Shown here piece after piece: positions 1-9,292 of a DNA stretch of 27,726 nucleotides. The notes under the pieces were generated by a model. That model ran no database searches. It saw nothing but the letters and a program-made list of their open reading frames with translations, and had not been told where the DNA came from. Each line of letters starts with the position of its first letter. Within the stretch, counting starts at the first letter, position 1. This DNA is from a virus. The stretch spans positions 1 to 27,726 of the IMG/VR virus record IMGVR_UViG_3300027736_000200, one strand, 5' to 3'. The position numbers were made by a program, and so were the translations under genes.

Positions 1-3000
1 TCCTACGACCTGGCTGTCCAGAGGAAGAGACAAGAGGATCTTGCTAGGTCTAGTCGTATTGCTGCTGAAAGATCTGCCAATGCACTTCCTGCCAAGCCCA
101 AGGCTTTCTCCAAAGAACAGGCCGATCAAGTGTTTGCTGCTTATGGAAAGCGATTTGGCGTTGTCGATACTGGACTATCTCCACAGGAGATACAAAACCT
201 TCAGGACATGGGCGAGTCGCCCGAAAACATTCAGCGCCTGGTTGAACAGGATAGACAGAGAGCGGTGACTTTTGCCCTTGCCCATATGTCTGACCCAACA
301 GCCGGTGAAGTTGTCAAAGAGACGGCTACGCCGGCAGGTCTTGCTGGAGCACTAAACTCGGCAGCACTAGGTTTGCCTGAAGCAATTGTGACTGCCACAT
401 CAAGCCCAGAGCAGAGACGAGCACTTGAAGAATGGAAGAAACAAAACCCTGGATATGGTTATGGAGGCGTTGTCGGAGACATTGCTTCAATGGCAATCCC
501 TACCGGTGCGATACTTAAAATGGGTGGGTATGCCGCAAAAGCGTTCAATGCAAAGGAAGTTGCTACAAGCCTTTTCAACGCGGCCAAGTATGCTAGCGGC
601 GCTCCGAGCGCGGGATCTTTCATGGTTGCAGCAGCGGAGCAGGCGGTGCCTAGAGGAGTTGCTACTGCACTTCAAACAGGAAATGTTGGACAAGGTCTCG
701 ACGTAGTAAGTGTAGGCACACTTGCTGCACTTCCTTTTGGGAAAGCCTTACAGCAAATTTATAAGACATCGCCAAAATTGGCAGAAGACCTAACGAAATA
801 TCTGGAGGAACAAAATGCACGAAAGTTATCAGATGCCAGTCAAAGAGAACTATCAGGATCAGGAGACCTACGAGGAAGCTCTGGGGTTTTGGCGCAATCG
901 GATAGGACGGTATCAGAGGCAACCAGAGAAGCCGATGGTTCCCTCCTCGGTCTCCCAAGAAAACCCATTTCTGTCGGTAACGAACAAATAGTAACTTCGG
1001 CTCATATGCCGGCAAAAGAAGTCGCTAATACTTACATGGAAAGCCAAGGTATTCCCTACACTCCACCAAATACGTATCAGAAAGTTGATCCTGCCCGTGC
1101 AGAACGAATCGCTGCTGAGTACGACAAGATGTCCCACTCTCCAGACGATCCTCAGGTAAAGGCGGCTTACAATGCTATGGCTAAAGAAACCATGGCACAG
1201 TACCAAGCAATTAAGGATTCAGGCGTAAAGTTTGAGTTCTTAGATCCTTCACTTCCTGACCCATATCATGGCAATCCTAGAGAGATGACCGAAGACGTTC
1301 GTAAGAACAATCATATGTGGGTATTCCCTACCGAAGCAGGTTTTGGGTCTGGCGCCGCAGACATATCTGGCAATCCACTACTTGCCCAGTCGGGAGAAGT
1401 ATGGAACGGTAAGCCGGCCACCATCAACGACATATTTCGGGGTGTCCATGATTATTTTGGTCACGTCAAGGAAGGTGTAGGTTTTCGAGCCGATGGTGAG
1501 GAGAACGCCTGGAGAGCTCATAGTGCTATGTACTCCCCTGAAGCCCGAAGGGCCATGACTACCGAGACCAGAGGACAAAACTCTTGGGTTAACTATGGAC
1601 CTCATGGCGCTTTCAACAGAACTGCCAAGCAGGGTGAAACAATTTACGCTGACCAAAAGACCGGTCTTTTACCAGATTGGGTTGTGAACGAAGGGGCCTT
1701 TGATCCTGTCATGGGGAAGGGTGGCAAGGCGTATGAACCGCCAGAAGGCGCATACATCTCATCTGGTAAGAACGCTGATCCGATATGGGATGCAGAAGGA
1801 AATGAGTCTTTCGGGCCAGAGTACAATCTAATCGAGAAGGTTTTCGTACCCAAGGATCTTAGAGGAAAGAAGGTCGGAGAGACTCTTGTCAAGAATGAGA
1901 TCAGCAAGATTCTAAATGGCCCTGACGGGGATCTTCCTATCCGACTTTCTGCCGACCCATTCGGTGAGGGGAAGATGGATCAAGAAGACTTGGTTAAGTA
2001 CTACGAAAAGTTGGGATTCCAAGTCGAGGACAATATCCCCCAAGGGATGCAGGGAGTCCCAATGGTTTACCGTGGTGGTGATCCTGGGATGACTCCATTC
2101 AAGACCTCCGATCCTGTCATGGCTAAGGTTGAGCTACCTGCCAATCTTACACCTACTCAGGAAATAGTCAGTAACACAGTACAAGAGCCCTATGGTGGCT
2201 ACAAGTTTAAGGTTGACAAGAAAGGTAACCTAAGCCTGATAGGCGACCCAGACGAGATAAGGTCTTTGTTGCCGGCCAATTTCCAAGGTACAGCCGGCGA
2301 AGGTAAAATTACCTTTACCTCAACCTCGGCCCCCCAGGTTAAGGCTATTCTCGAAGGAGCAGACAACAAATACTCCCGTGCTGGAAAAGTAGAAGAAAAC
2401 ATCAGATACAAATCTGGTGATAGGAAAGGTCAATACATAGGAGCACCTGCTATAGGCAACACACCCGCTAAACTGCCAAACCTTCGCAAACGAGTGATGC
2501 AACTTGCTGTTGAAGGTGAATATGGTAAGATGTGGTATGAGCGTTCAGGTGAGGCCATTTTAAAGATGGTGGGTGGAAGCGTGGATCTAGCTAGGAAGCT
2601 TGCAGCCACACTTGCTATTTATTCTCCACAGGCCAAGGTAAACGCAAACTCCACCTTTGGTGCTCAAGCTTGGGCGCAACACCATGGTGAGGGAGATATT
2701 AAGGTCAAGACTAAGTTCCAAAATGACGCCGCTACAAACGTGCTAGGTAAAGATGAAGCATGGGGCGGCGAAAAGACCAACAACTTTTATCGCAACCTGA
2801 TGCGTGTTATTGACCCTAAGGGATTCGGAGCTGCTGAAAAGCAGGGAGTCACAGTCGATATGTGGATGATGCGCGCTTTTGGTTTTGACTCTGATGCACC
2901 AACAGCTGCTCAATACCGTTTTGTCGAGAACGAGTCCAATAAGATGGCTAAAGAACTTGGTTGGGAACCGCAGCAATTTCAGGCTGCTGTCTGGGTTGCT

Positions 3001-4251
3001 ATGAAGGCACGCATGGAGAACCAGGGCGTAAAGGACGCGGTCAACGCCAAGTCTTTGGCTAACGGATGGATTCGTAAGGATGGTAGCGACTACACCTACT
3101 TGAACTATGACGCGCACCGCAAGAACTGGATCAACCAGGCCATGGCTCACCAAGTTACTCCTGAGGACACCGCCGGCGCCAAGTTTGACTTTGCAGATGG
3201 TCTAGAAAGAAACATGGGGCAGATTTCATGGGAGACGCGTCCTGGAGTTTCTACAAACATACTTCCTGGTATTCACGCCGCACCTTTCCATGAGCAATTG
3301 CAATTTCAAAAGTCTATCGCTTCTGCACTTCTGGATGACAATGGAAACGATCTGTTGGCTCAAAAGCTTGGTATTTTGCGTGGTGGTGATACGCTTGCGC
3401 CAGGAGTATGGGAAGGGAGTGTTTCACCCAGCAGCCAGACTGACGTTGTCATGGCTCCAACAAAGAAGGTCAAAGGCGAAACTCTTACCATTGATCCGGC
3501 TCAAAAAAAGCTTCTTGATGTATATAGTTCTATTTTGGGTATAATGCTACGACAAGACTCAGTTGGATATCATCGACCATTTTGGAAGGCAAACAAAGGC
3601 GACAACAACGGTCTGGATATGCAAGTTGGCAGACCTTTGACCGATATTGAATCGAAAGACCTTTGGACAATTCTTGATGGCAAAATGCAAACGTCAGGTT
3701 TGACAGATTGGATTGACAAATCTGCCATGGTTTCAACACCAGATGGTATGCGGCTTATCAACTTTGGTCTGACCGATAACAAGCAAGGACTTAAAATATT
3801 TAAGGAAGCTGCAAACGATTGGGCAAAAACGCATCCCTCTGAAGAAACGTTAAGGTTTAAAGATTTCAATTCTGATGGTAAATTGATTAAGAACGATTGG
3901 ACAAAGGAGACACAAGGTGAAGGTTATCGATCTAGGATCAGCGAAGCAGAACGATCCGATATACTCCAATGGGCTACAGACATTCTTGGGCCAAGACTAC
4001 AGCAAGTCTACGAAGATGCCTCAAAACAGTACGGATGGGGTGATGCCGGCACAATCCCAGGGCTCAAGCCTAATTGGAGAGAAAGCTCCAAACCCACTGG
4101 CAATGTCAAACCTGCCAAAGAAGAATTTCTAATCAAGGCAAAACCCAATCTCACAACAAATGATCGAATGACGGAGTTGCTTTCAAGAAGCATTAGGATA
4201 CCCACAATGCTTGAAAGCAACGACCGTAAGAACAGAAGGAAAGCACAATGA
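1..4251 (+). CDS. Large phage polyvalent protein, 5'-truncated by window edge
   Basis: The frame is open from base 1, so the true start lies outside the window; the first GTG inside (130) has no reason to be the start. At least 1416 residues are present. From left to right: an Ala/Gly-rich hydrophobic part (about 300-750) like those of ejected virion proteins; a conserved-looking segment at about 1020-1690 with HDYFGH at 1447-1464; a GNAT-acetyltransferase-like segment at about 1750-2080 with RGKKVGETL (1861-1887) and YYEKLGF (1999-2019); a segment at about 2480-3010 with IYSPQ, EKTNNFYRNL and VTVDMWMMRAFG that resembles helix-hairpin-helix glycosylases; and a C-terminal part without a recognised fold. 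Giant proteins that string enzymatic domains together are known in phages as polyvalent proteins and are thought to enter the host with the DNA. The stop overlaps the TerS start as ATGA. Its exact activity is unknown; the class call is fairly secure, the individual domains less so. Confidence 0.75.
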   Translation, partial: SYDLAVQRKRQEDLARSSRIAAERSANALPAKPKAFSKEQADQVFAAYGKRFGVVDTGLSPQEIQNLQDMGESPENIQRLVEQDRQRAVTFALAHMSDPTAGEVVKETATPAGLAGALNSAALGLPEAIVTATSSPEQRRALEEWKKQNPGYGYGGVVGDIASMAIPTGAILKMGGYAAKAFNAKEVATSLFNAAKYASGAPSAGSFMVAAAEQAVPRGVATALQTGNVGQGLDVVSVGTLAALPFGKALQQIYKTSPKLAEDLTKYLEEQNARKLSDASQRELSGSGDLRGSSGVLAQSDRTVSEATREADGSLLGLPRKPISVGNEQIVTSAHMPAKEVANTYMESQGIPYTPPNTYQKVDPARAERIAAEYDKMSHSPDDPQVKAAYNAMAKETMAQYQAIKDSGVKFEFLDPSLPDPYHGNPREMTEDVRKNNHMWVFPTEAGFGSGAADISGNPLLAQSGEVWNGKPATINDIFRGVHDYFGHVKEGVGFRADGEENAWRAHSAMYSPEARRAMTTETRGQNSWVNYGPHGAFNRTAKQGETIYADQKTGLLPDWVVNEGAFDPVMGKGGKAYEPPEGAYISSGKNADPIWDAEGNESFGPEYNLIEKVFVPKDLRGKKVGETLVKNEISKILNGPDGDLPIRLSADPFGEGKMDQEDLVKYYEKLGFQVEDNIPQGMQGVPMVYRGGDPGMTPFKTSDPVMAKVELPANLTPTQEIVSNTVQEPYGGYKFKVDKKGNLSLIGDPDEIRSLLPANFQGTAGEGKITFTSTSAPQVKAILEGADNKYSRAGKVEENIRYKSGDRKGQYIGAPAIGNTPAKLPNLRKRVMQLAVEGEYGKMWYERSGEAILKMVGGSVDLARKLAATLAIYSPQAKVNANSTFGAQAWAQHHGEGDIKVKTKFQNDAATNVLGKDEAWGGEKTNNFYRNLMRVIDPKGFGAAEKQGVTVDMWMMRAFGFDSDAPTAAQYRFVENESNKMAKELGWEPQQFQAAVWVAMKARMENQGVKDAVNAKSLANGWIRKDGSDYTYLNYDAHRKNWINQAMAHQVTPEDTAGAKFDFADGLERNMGQISWETRPGVSTNILPGIHAAPFHEQLQFQKSIASALLDDNGNDLLAQKLGILRGGDTLAPGVWEGSVSPSSQTDVVMAPTKKVKGETLTIDPAQKKLLDVYSSILGIMLRQDSVGYHRPFWKANKGDNNGLDMQVGRPLTDIESKDLWTILDGKMQTSGLTDWIDKSAMVSTPDGMRLINFGLTDNKQGLKIFKEAANDWAKTHPSEETLRFKDFNSDGKLIKNDWTKETQGEGYRSRISEAERSDILQWATDILGPRLQQVYEDASKQYGWGDAGTIPGLKPNWRESSKPTGNVKPAKEEFLIKAKPNLTTNDRMTELLSRSIRIPTMLESNDRKNRRKAQ

Positions 4252-4529
4252 CAGCTGAAAACCCAGTAGGAAAAACTGGCTATACAGGAAATCCCGGTGG
4301 CCGGCCAAAAATGCCCGAGGAGCTTAAAAGAGCGTTTCAGAGTCTTGCGCCAGAAGCGCTAAAGACTCTGGCCGATGTCATGGCAAACGGAAAGGACTCG
4401 GATCGAGTTAAGGCGTCCGAGGTTATTCTTGATCGTGGCTATGGCAAGGCCACCCAGCAGATTGATGCAAACTTAGAAGGCTCTCTACAGGTCATAAATG
4501 TCGGTGTGCCGGCCTTCGTGAAACAATGA
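4248..4529 (+). CDS. Putative terminase small subunit
   Basis: A 93-residue protein directly before TerL, overlapping the upstream stop and the TerL start by ATGA on both sides, so translation of the three genes is probably coupled. The N-terminus carries GNPGGRPK, a motif common at the start of phage and prophage small proteins linked to packaging genes (DUF5681-like). It is followed by predicted helices (about 24-75) with a KASEVILDRGYGKATQ stretch typical of small DNA-binding terminase subunits. In the packaging motor the small subunit recognises phage DNA and passes it to TerL. The role is inferred mainly from position and the N-terminal motif; no classical helix-turn-helix is obvious. 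P22 gp3 is longer (162 residues), so this would be a different TerS type. Confidence 0.65.
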   Translation: MTAENPVGKTGYTGNPGGRPKMPEELKRAFQSLAPEALKTLADVMANGKDSDRVKASEVILDRGYGKATQQIDANLEGSLQVINVGVPAFVKQ

Positions 4530-5764
4530 CCAAGGTTGACTGGTCAGGTCTGGACGTCTGCACAAACGATATATACAAGCCACTGTACGCCAATTGGGAC
4601 CGCTTCAACGTAATCTTTGGTGGATCAGGTTCGGGCAAGTCCATGTTCATAGCGCAGCGCTTTGTTTTCAGGCTGCTGACAGTATCAGGATACAACCTAC
4701 TAATAACTAGAAAGTTTGCTGTGACCAACCGGTTCTCGACCTTTGCCCTAATGAACCAGGTCATTTCACAATGGAACATGGAAGGCTTGTTTACGGTGAA
4801 CAAGACCGACATGACCATAACAGCACCAAACGGTAACCAAGCCCTTTTCCTTGGGCTCGACAGCCAAGACAAGATAAAGTCTATCACTTTCAAGACGGGC
4901 ATACTGCAAGCCGTCTGGATGGAAGAGGCAAACGAGTTTGAGCAGGACGACCTAACGCAGCTGGACCTACGTTTGCGCGGTATGTCGGAGGTTCCCTTCC
5001 AGATCACGGTGTCGTTTAACCCCGTGAGTTCTTTTCACTGGCTGAAGCAGTACTTCATCGACGCACAGATCAAAGGCTGCACGATAGTTAAGACAACATA
5101 CCTTGATAACAGGTTCATCGACGAAGCCTATAAGGAGCGCCTAAACTCCCTGACTGGAACTGCACGACAGGTTTACGCTCTTGGTGAATGGGGCGTTACA
5201 GAGGGACTTGTGTTCAAGTCTTTCTCTCAGTCAGACATACCAGAGAACGCCAAACGTTATGGATACGGGCTCGACTTTGGTTTCAGTAGCGACCCTGCGG
5301 CGCTGATTGATGTGTGGACTCGGGGCGAAGAGGTCTATCTAGATGAAAAGATCTACCAGACCAACCTAACCAACTCTGATCTTTCTGGGCTCATGCGTGG
5401 ACGTGAAGTGTCGTCCACTGCTTTTATAGTTGCCGATTCATCGGAGCCCAAATCTATAGAAGATTTGCACCGTGCTGGCTGGAATATCCACGCCGCCAAG
5501 AAAGGCCCAGACAGCATACGATTCGGACTAGACTTTATGTTAGGCAAGAAGATATTTATCACGCCGCAGTCTAGAAACCTGATTAAGGAGTTTTATGCTT
5601 ACACTTGGAAGGCCGACAAGAACGGTAAGTTCCTGCCGGAACCCATTGATGCTTTTAACCATGGCATTGACGCAGCACGGTATCTGCTAATGCATATGGC
5701 AAAAGATAACCACAAAGAGATCGTAAGGGCTAAACCCTTGCCAACAGTGAGCAAGTGGAGTTAA
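4526..5764 (+). CDS. terL: Terminase large subunit (ATPase and nuclease)
   Basis: 412 residues, usual length for the family. The ATPase domain shows Walker A FGGSGSGKS (31-39), a Walker B strand ending in the acidic pair of AVWMEEANEF (129-138), and the coupling motif TVSFNP (161-166). The C-terminal RNase H-like nuclease shows its acidic residues in YGLDFGF (Asp250), IVADSSEPK (Asp304) and the terminal DAFNHGIDAARY segment (375-386). This is the pattern of the PBSX/Terminase_3-type large subunits. It pumps DNA into the prohead through the portal and cuts the concatemer. ATG at 4526 overlaps the TerS stop. All catalytic residues appear intact. Confidence 0.97.
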   Translation: MTKVDWSGLDVCTNDIYKPLYANWDRFNVIFGGSGSGKSMFIAQRFVFRLLTVSGYNLLITRKFAVTNRFSTFALMNQVISQWNMEGLFTVNKTDMTITAPNGNQALFLGLDSQDKIKSITFKTGILQAVWMEEANEFEQDDLTQLDLRLRGMSEVPFQITVSFNPVSSFHWLKQYFIDAQIKGCTIVKTTYLDNRFIDEAYKERLNSLTGTARQVYALGEWGVTEGLVFKSFSQSDIPENAKRYGYGLDFGFSSDPAALIDVWTRGEEVYLDEKIYQTNLTNSDLSGLMRGREVSSTAFIVADSSEPKSIEDLHRAGWNIHAAKKGPDSIRFGLDFMLGKKIFITPQSRNLIKEFYAYTWKADKNGKFLPEPIDAFNHGIDAARYLLMHMAKDNHKEIVRAKPLPTVSKWS

Positions 5765-5773
5765 TGTATCGGC

Positions 5774-6121
5774 ATGATTATCCATAACAAAGGACCAAAG
5801 GCTACTCGTGACCGTGCTATTTTTTTAGGAATGTACACCGAGATGGTTGAGGTATTCCACGTCAAACCATTGAAGCCGGCAGAAATTGCTGCTCTTGATA
5901 ATTTTGCGTTACACAGACTGTGCCAGGATATCTACGCAAAGCAGACGGAGCTCGACCACCGTTGGTATCTTGAGCTCTTAGGCAAGGCACCAAAGTCTAA
6001 ACGCTTTTGGTTTAGGCGTCTGGTTTGGGGATTAATGCATCCTAAGCATATTGAAAAAAAGAAAAAGCCAACTTACAAAAAGGAGCCCAACCGTGGCATA
6101 CCCTTCGCCAATGCCCTCTGA
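5774..6121 (+). CDS. Hypothetical basic protein between TerL and portal
   Basis: 115 residues, not recognised. It is mostly helical, with a strongly basic C-terminal third (KSKRFWFRRLVWG, then a lysine run). No membrane segment or catalytic motif is clear. The ATG at 5774 has only a distant GGAG (5757-5760) upstream, so initiation is probably weak or coupled to the TerL stop nine bases before it. Its end overlaps the portal start (GTG 6093) by 29 bases, and the portal ribosome binding site lies inside this gene. Position suggests a packaging or head accessory role, but this is only inference. Confidence 0.6.
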   Translation: MIIHNKGPKATRDRAIFLGMYTEMVEVFHVKPLKPAEIAALDNFALHRLCQDIYAKQTELDHRWYLELLGKAPKSKRFWFRRLVWGLMHPKHIEKKKKPTYKKEPNRGIPFANAL

Positions 6122-8393
6122 GTCTGAATACGAAGATTCAGAAGAAGCACCAACCAGAAAGACCAAAGCGCAAAAGCTTGCAGATATCCATGAAGATGCT
6201 CTCGAGCGCTTTAATGCTATTCAGGAAGTTATGTTCGACGTGCGCCAAGAGTGCCTGGCTGACCGTCGCTTCTGCATGGTCCCCGGTGCTCAGTGGGAAG
6301 GTGATTTCGGAGCTCAGTTTGCCAACCGACCCAAAATGGAGGCCAACAAGATCCGAATGTCTGTCATCCGTATCATGTCAGAAATGCGGAACAACCCGGT
6401 CACAGTGAACTTTGTGAACCATGACGGTAGCGAAACTGACCTTGCCGAATTATGCGACAGCCTGCTACGGGCCGACGAACAAGACTCAAGCGCACAGGAA
6501 GCATATACTACTGCTGCCGAAGAGGCCGTCACTGGTGGCTTTGGTGCCTACCGTCTTCGGTGTGAATACGAGAACGAAGAGTCAGAAGATGAGTACCAAC
6601 GTATCAGATTTGAGCCCATTCCAGATGCCGATAAGAATGTATGGTTTGACCTTGGAGCCAAAAAACAGGACAAATCAGACGCTAAGTGTGCCTTCATCCT
6701 TCAGCCCTATAGTCGAGAAGACTATGAAGACGAGTTTGACGATGACCCAACCAGCTGGCCACAACTAATTGGCCAGACCTTCTTTGACTGGTATGCCGAA
6801 GACGTGGTCTATGTCGCAGAGTATTACGAGGTTGAAATCCTTAAAGATACCGTAACGGTTTGGCAATGGCTGCCGGCGGTTGACTCGATTGAAAAGTTAC
6901 CTGAGCAAAAGTACCTTGCCTCTCGGCTCAAAGAGTTTCCCGAGATTGAGAAGGATTTGGTGTCAAAGGGATACCAGAAAATTCGAGAAAAGAAAGTCAA
7001 GTCGAGAAAAGTCCACAAGTACCTGCTCTCTGGAGGTGGCATCCTAGAAGATTGTGGGTATATAGCTGGCAAATACATTCCTATTGTCCCAATTTATGGG
7101 CAGCGGTTCTTTATCGACAATAAGGAATGGTCCATGGGTCAGGTCAGACCTGCCAAAGATCTCCAGCGTATAAGCAACGCACAGCTGACAACGCTCACCG
7201 AGATGGCTGCCCTGTTTAAAACTCAGAAGCCAATTTTCCTTGATGAGCAGATTGTCGGCCACGAGCAGGAATGGGCCGAAGCCAACATTAACGATATGCC
7301 GTTCCTAACTGTCAATCCAATCAAGAACCTAGCTGGTGACACGATGCCAGCTGGACCTGTTGGCTACACCAAACCCCCAGAGATTGCGCCGGCCACCGTT
7401 GCGCTACTTTCTTTGGTGCAGACTGGTATGCAGGAGATTTTAGGCGGCGCTAATCAGGCAGACAAGATTATCTCAAACGTGAGTGCAGAGACCGTTGAAA
7501 GCATTCATGCTTCTCTTGATATGCAGACCTTCATGTACCATAGCAACAATGCAATGGGCCGAGCCTATGGTGGCAAGATCTGGCTATCCATGGCACAAGA
7601 AACCTACACAGAGCCTGGGCGAAAGATGAAAGCTATTGGTCCACAAGGCGAAGTGAACTCCATTGAGCTTATGGCCAAAAAAGTGATGGGCGGCATTATT
7701 GCCGCATCCAACGATTTAACAGAGGCAAGCTTTGACGTGGTGCCGATTGTTGGCCCTGCATCTGCTACCAAGAAGGCGGCGACAGTTCGTAATCTTGTGG
7801 GAATGCTTCAAGGCGTAGACGATCCAGAAAGCAAGTCAGTCTTGCAGGCCACCGCTATTCTAAACTCGGAAGGCGTTGGACTTAACGACGTTCAAGAGTT
7901 TTTCCGTAAAAAGATGCTTAAGATGGGTATTGGCCAGCCTACCGACAAGGACAAGGCAGACGCTGAAGCTATGGCACAAGCCAATAACGTTCCAGATGCA
8001 CAGCAGGAATACCTAAAAGCAGCTGCTGACCAAGCTAGTGCCGCCGCAAATAAAGATCGGGTATCGATGATGGAAACAATGGCAAATGTAGAGAAGATCC
8101 AAGCACAAACCAAGCTTACGCTGGCTGACGTGCAAAAGACCAAGGCTCAAGTGCTTGAAATGTTGGCAAAGGTTGGAGCTCAGTTTGAGGCCGTTCAGGC
8201 AGAGGCCGCCTCTCTTGAACCTATGCCTGAACCAATGCCAATGCCAGTTCAGCAGCAAATGCCACCAATGGACCAGTCAATGACACCACCAATGGATATG
8301 GGCATACAACCACCGGCTCAGGCTGATCAAGGGGCTCCTCCACCAGCTATAGCTGATTTATTATCAGGACAAAATGGCCCCGTTGGGGCTTAG
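6093..8393 (+). CDS. Portal protein, P22 gp1-like
   Basis: The start is GTG at 6093, preceded by AAGGAG (6080-6085) with a seven-base spacer; an in-frame TTG at 6051 has no such site. The product is 766 residues (P22 portal 725). The acidic N-terminal part and the WEGDFGAQFANRPKMEANKI and GGFGAYRLRCEYE segments match the P22-type portal pattern. The C-terminus has long Ala/Gln/Lys-rich helices (about 615-710), as expected for the portal barrel, and then a Met/Pro-rich tail with repeated PMP motifs. The portal forms the dodecameric ring at the head vertex: DNA enters through it, scaffold assembles on it, and gp4-like protein attaches below it. It sits between TerL and scaffold exactly as in P22. 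Confidence 0.93.
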   Translation: MAYPSPMPSESEYEDSEEAPTRKTKAQKLADIHEDALERFNAIQEVMFDVRQECLADRRFCMVPGAQWEGDFGAQFANRPKMEANKIRMSVIRIMSEMRNNPVTVNFVNHDGSETDLAELCDSLLRADEQDSSAQEAYTTAAEEAVTGGFGAYRLRCEYENEESEDEYQRIRFEPIPDADKNVWFDLGAKKQDKSDAKCAFILQPYSREDYEDEFDDDPTSWPQLIGQTFFDWYAEDVVYVAEYYEVEILKDTVTVWQWLPAVDSIEKLPEQKYLASRLKEFPEIEKDLVSKGYQKIREKKVKSRKVHKYLLSGGGILEDCGYIAGKYIPIVPIYGQRFFIDNKEWSMGQVRPAKDLQRISNAQLTTLTEMAALFKTQKPIFLDEQIVGHEQEWAEANINDMPFLTVNPIKNLAGDTMPAGPVGYTKPPEIAPATVALLSLVQTGMQEILGGANQADKIISNVSAETVESIHASLDMQTFMYHSNNAMGRAYGGKIWLSMAQETYTEPGRKMKAIGPQGEVNSIELMAKKVMGGIIAASNDLTEASFDVVPIVGPASATKKAATVRNLVGMLQGVDDPESKSVLQATAILNSEGVGLNDVQEFFRKKMLKMGIGQPTDKDKADAEAMAQANNVPDAQQEYLKAAADQASAAANKDRVSMMETMANVEKIQAQTKLTLADVQKTKAQVLEMLAKVGAQFEAVQAEAASLEPMPEPMPMPVQQQMPPMDQSMTPPMDMGIQPPAQADQGAPPPAIADLLSGQNGPVGA
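8374..8391 (+). other. GC-rich hairpin at the end of the portal gene
   Basis: A stem of GCCCC against GGGGC with a GTT loop covers the last portal codons. There is no T-run after it on the plus strand, so it is not a classical terminator. It could slow transcription or shield the portal mRNA end. Confidence 0.3.
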
Positions 8394-8422
8394 ACTTGAC
8401 AAAAATGGAAAAAGGGGACTAA

Positions 8423-9292
8423 ATGCAAGAAGACGAACTTGAGGATGATCTTGACTTGGAAGATCAGGAAACTGAGATTGTCGATGAGACCAATTCCATC
8501 GACGCGCCAGGGACTGCTGAAGACGAGGACCAAGAAGACCTTATTTTCGAAGCTGATGCAGAAAACACAGAGGAAGAAGAGCCGGAAGAGCCGGCACCTT
8601 TGGTTAGGACGCTGAGAAAGGTAGCGCGGGAGAAGGACAAAGAGCTTAGGAAGCTTAGGCAACAGGTTTCTGAACTTAGTGGAGCAAGTGCAACACCACA
8701 AGAAGAAGAACTTGGACCAATTCCCCGTGCAGTAGACTTTGGTTTTGATGAGGAGCAGCACGTTGTTGCTGTTCTTGAATGGAACAAGAAGGCAGAGAAG
8801 GTTAGAGCTAGAATTGCTGAACAAAAAGATCAGCAAAACCGAGCAAACCAACTTTGGGAAAGCAAGAAGTCTGGGTATGAGACGGCAAAGGCGCAGGCCA
8901 TTGGAAAAGTCGCAGACTATGAGGATGTAGAAGAGCTTGTGACTGGTAAGCTTAATGAGACACAGCGAGGATTGGTCCTAGCTGCGGCACAAAAGCCTAC
9001 TGCGTTGATTTATAGTTTGGGCAAGGACAAGAAAGCACTTGAAGCTTTAGCGGCCATTCAGGAGCCAATCTTGTTTGTGGCTGAAATGGCTCGATTTGAG
9101 CTAATGAGGAAGGGTATGGCAACATCTTCAGGAAGGACTGCTCCAGAAAGGACGGTATCAGGAACTGGTGGAGGCCGAGTGTCTGACCAAGTACTAGCTC
9201 GTCTAGAGAAAGAGGCCGAGCGATCCGGTGACCGCACTAAGATTATTGCTTATAAAAGGAACTTGAGGGACAGACAGTCCGCTCGTAGGTAA
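8423..9292 (+). CDS. Scaffolding protein (P22 gp8-type)
   Basis: 289 residues (P22 scaffold 303). The first 70 residues are very acidic (runs of Glu/Asp), the middle is helical and coiled-coil-like with EKVRARIAEQKDQQ, and the C-terminus is a small basic helical unit, GDRTKIIAYKRNLRDRQ. A basic C-terminal helix-loop-helix that binds coat is the known feature of P22 scaffold. It lies between portal and coat, the standard site for a scaffold gene. It would direct coat assembly into a prohead and leave or be cleaved before packaging. AAAGGGG precedes ATG 8423. The assignment rests on position and charge pattern, because scaffolds diverge quickly. Confidence 0.85.
   Translation: MQEDELEDDLDLEDQETEIVDETNSIDAPGTAEDEDQEDLIFEADAENTEEEEPEEPAPLVRTLRKVAREKDKELRKLRQQVSELSGASATPQEEELGPIPRAVDFGFDEEQHVVAVLEWNKKAEKVRARIAEQKDQQNRANQLWESKKSGYETAKAQAIGKVADYEDVEELVTGKLNETQRGLVLAAAQKPTALIYSLGKDKKALEALAAIQEPILFVAEMARFELMRKGMATSSGRTAPERTVSGTGGGRVSDQVLARLEKEAERSGDRTKIIAYKRNLRDRQSARR

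Noticed and set aside
8396-8424. TTGACA before the scaffold gene as a promoter
   Set aside because: The spaced -10 would be CTAAAT overlapping the start codon, so a transcript would begin inside the gene.
8390-8851. Minus-strand open frames opposite the scaffold gene
   Set aside because: Long Ser/Leu/Phe runs are simply the complement of the acidic Glu/Asp codons.
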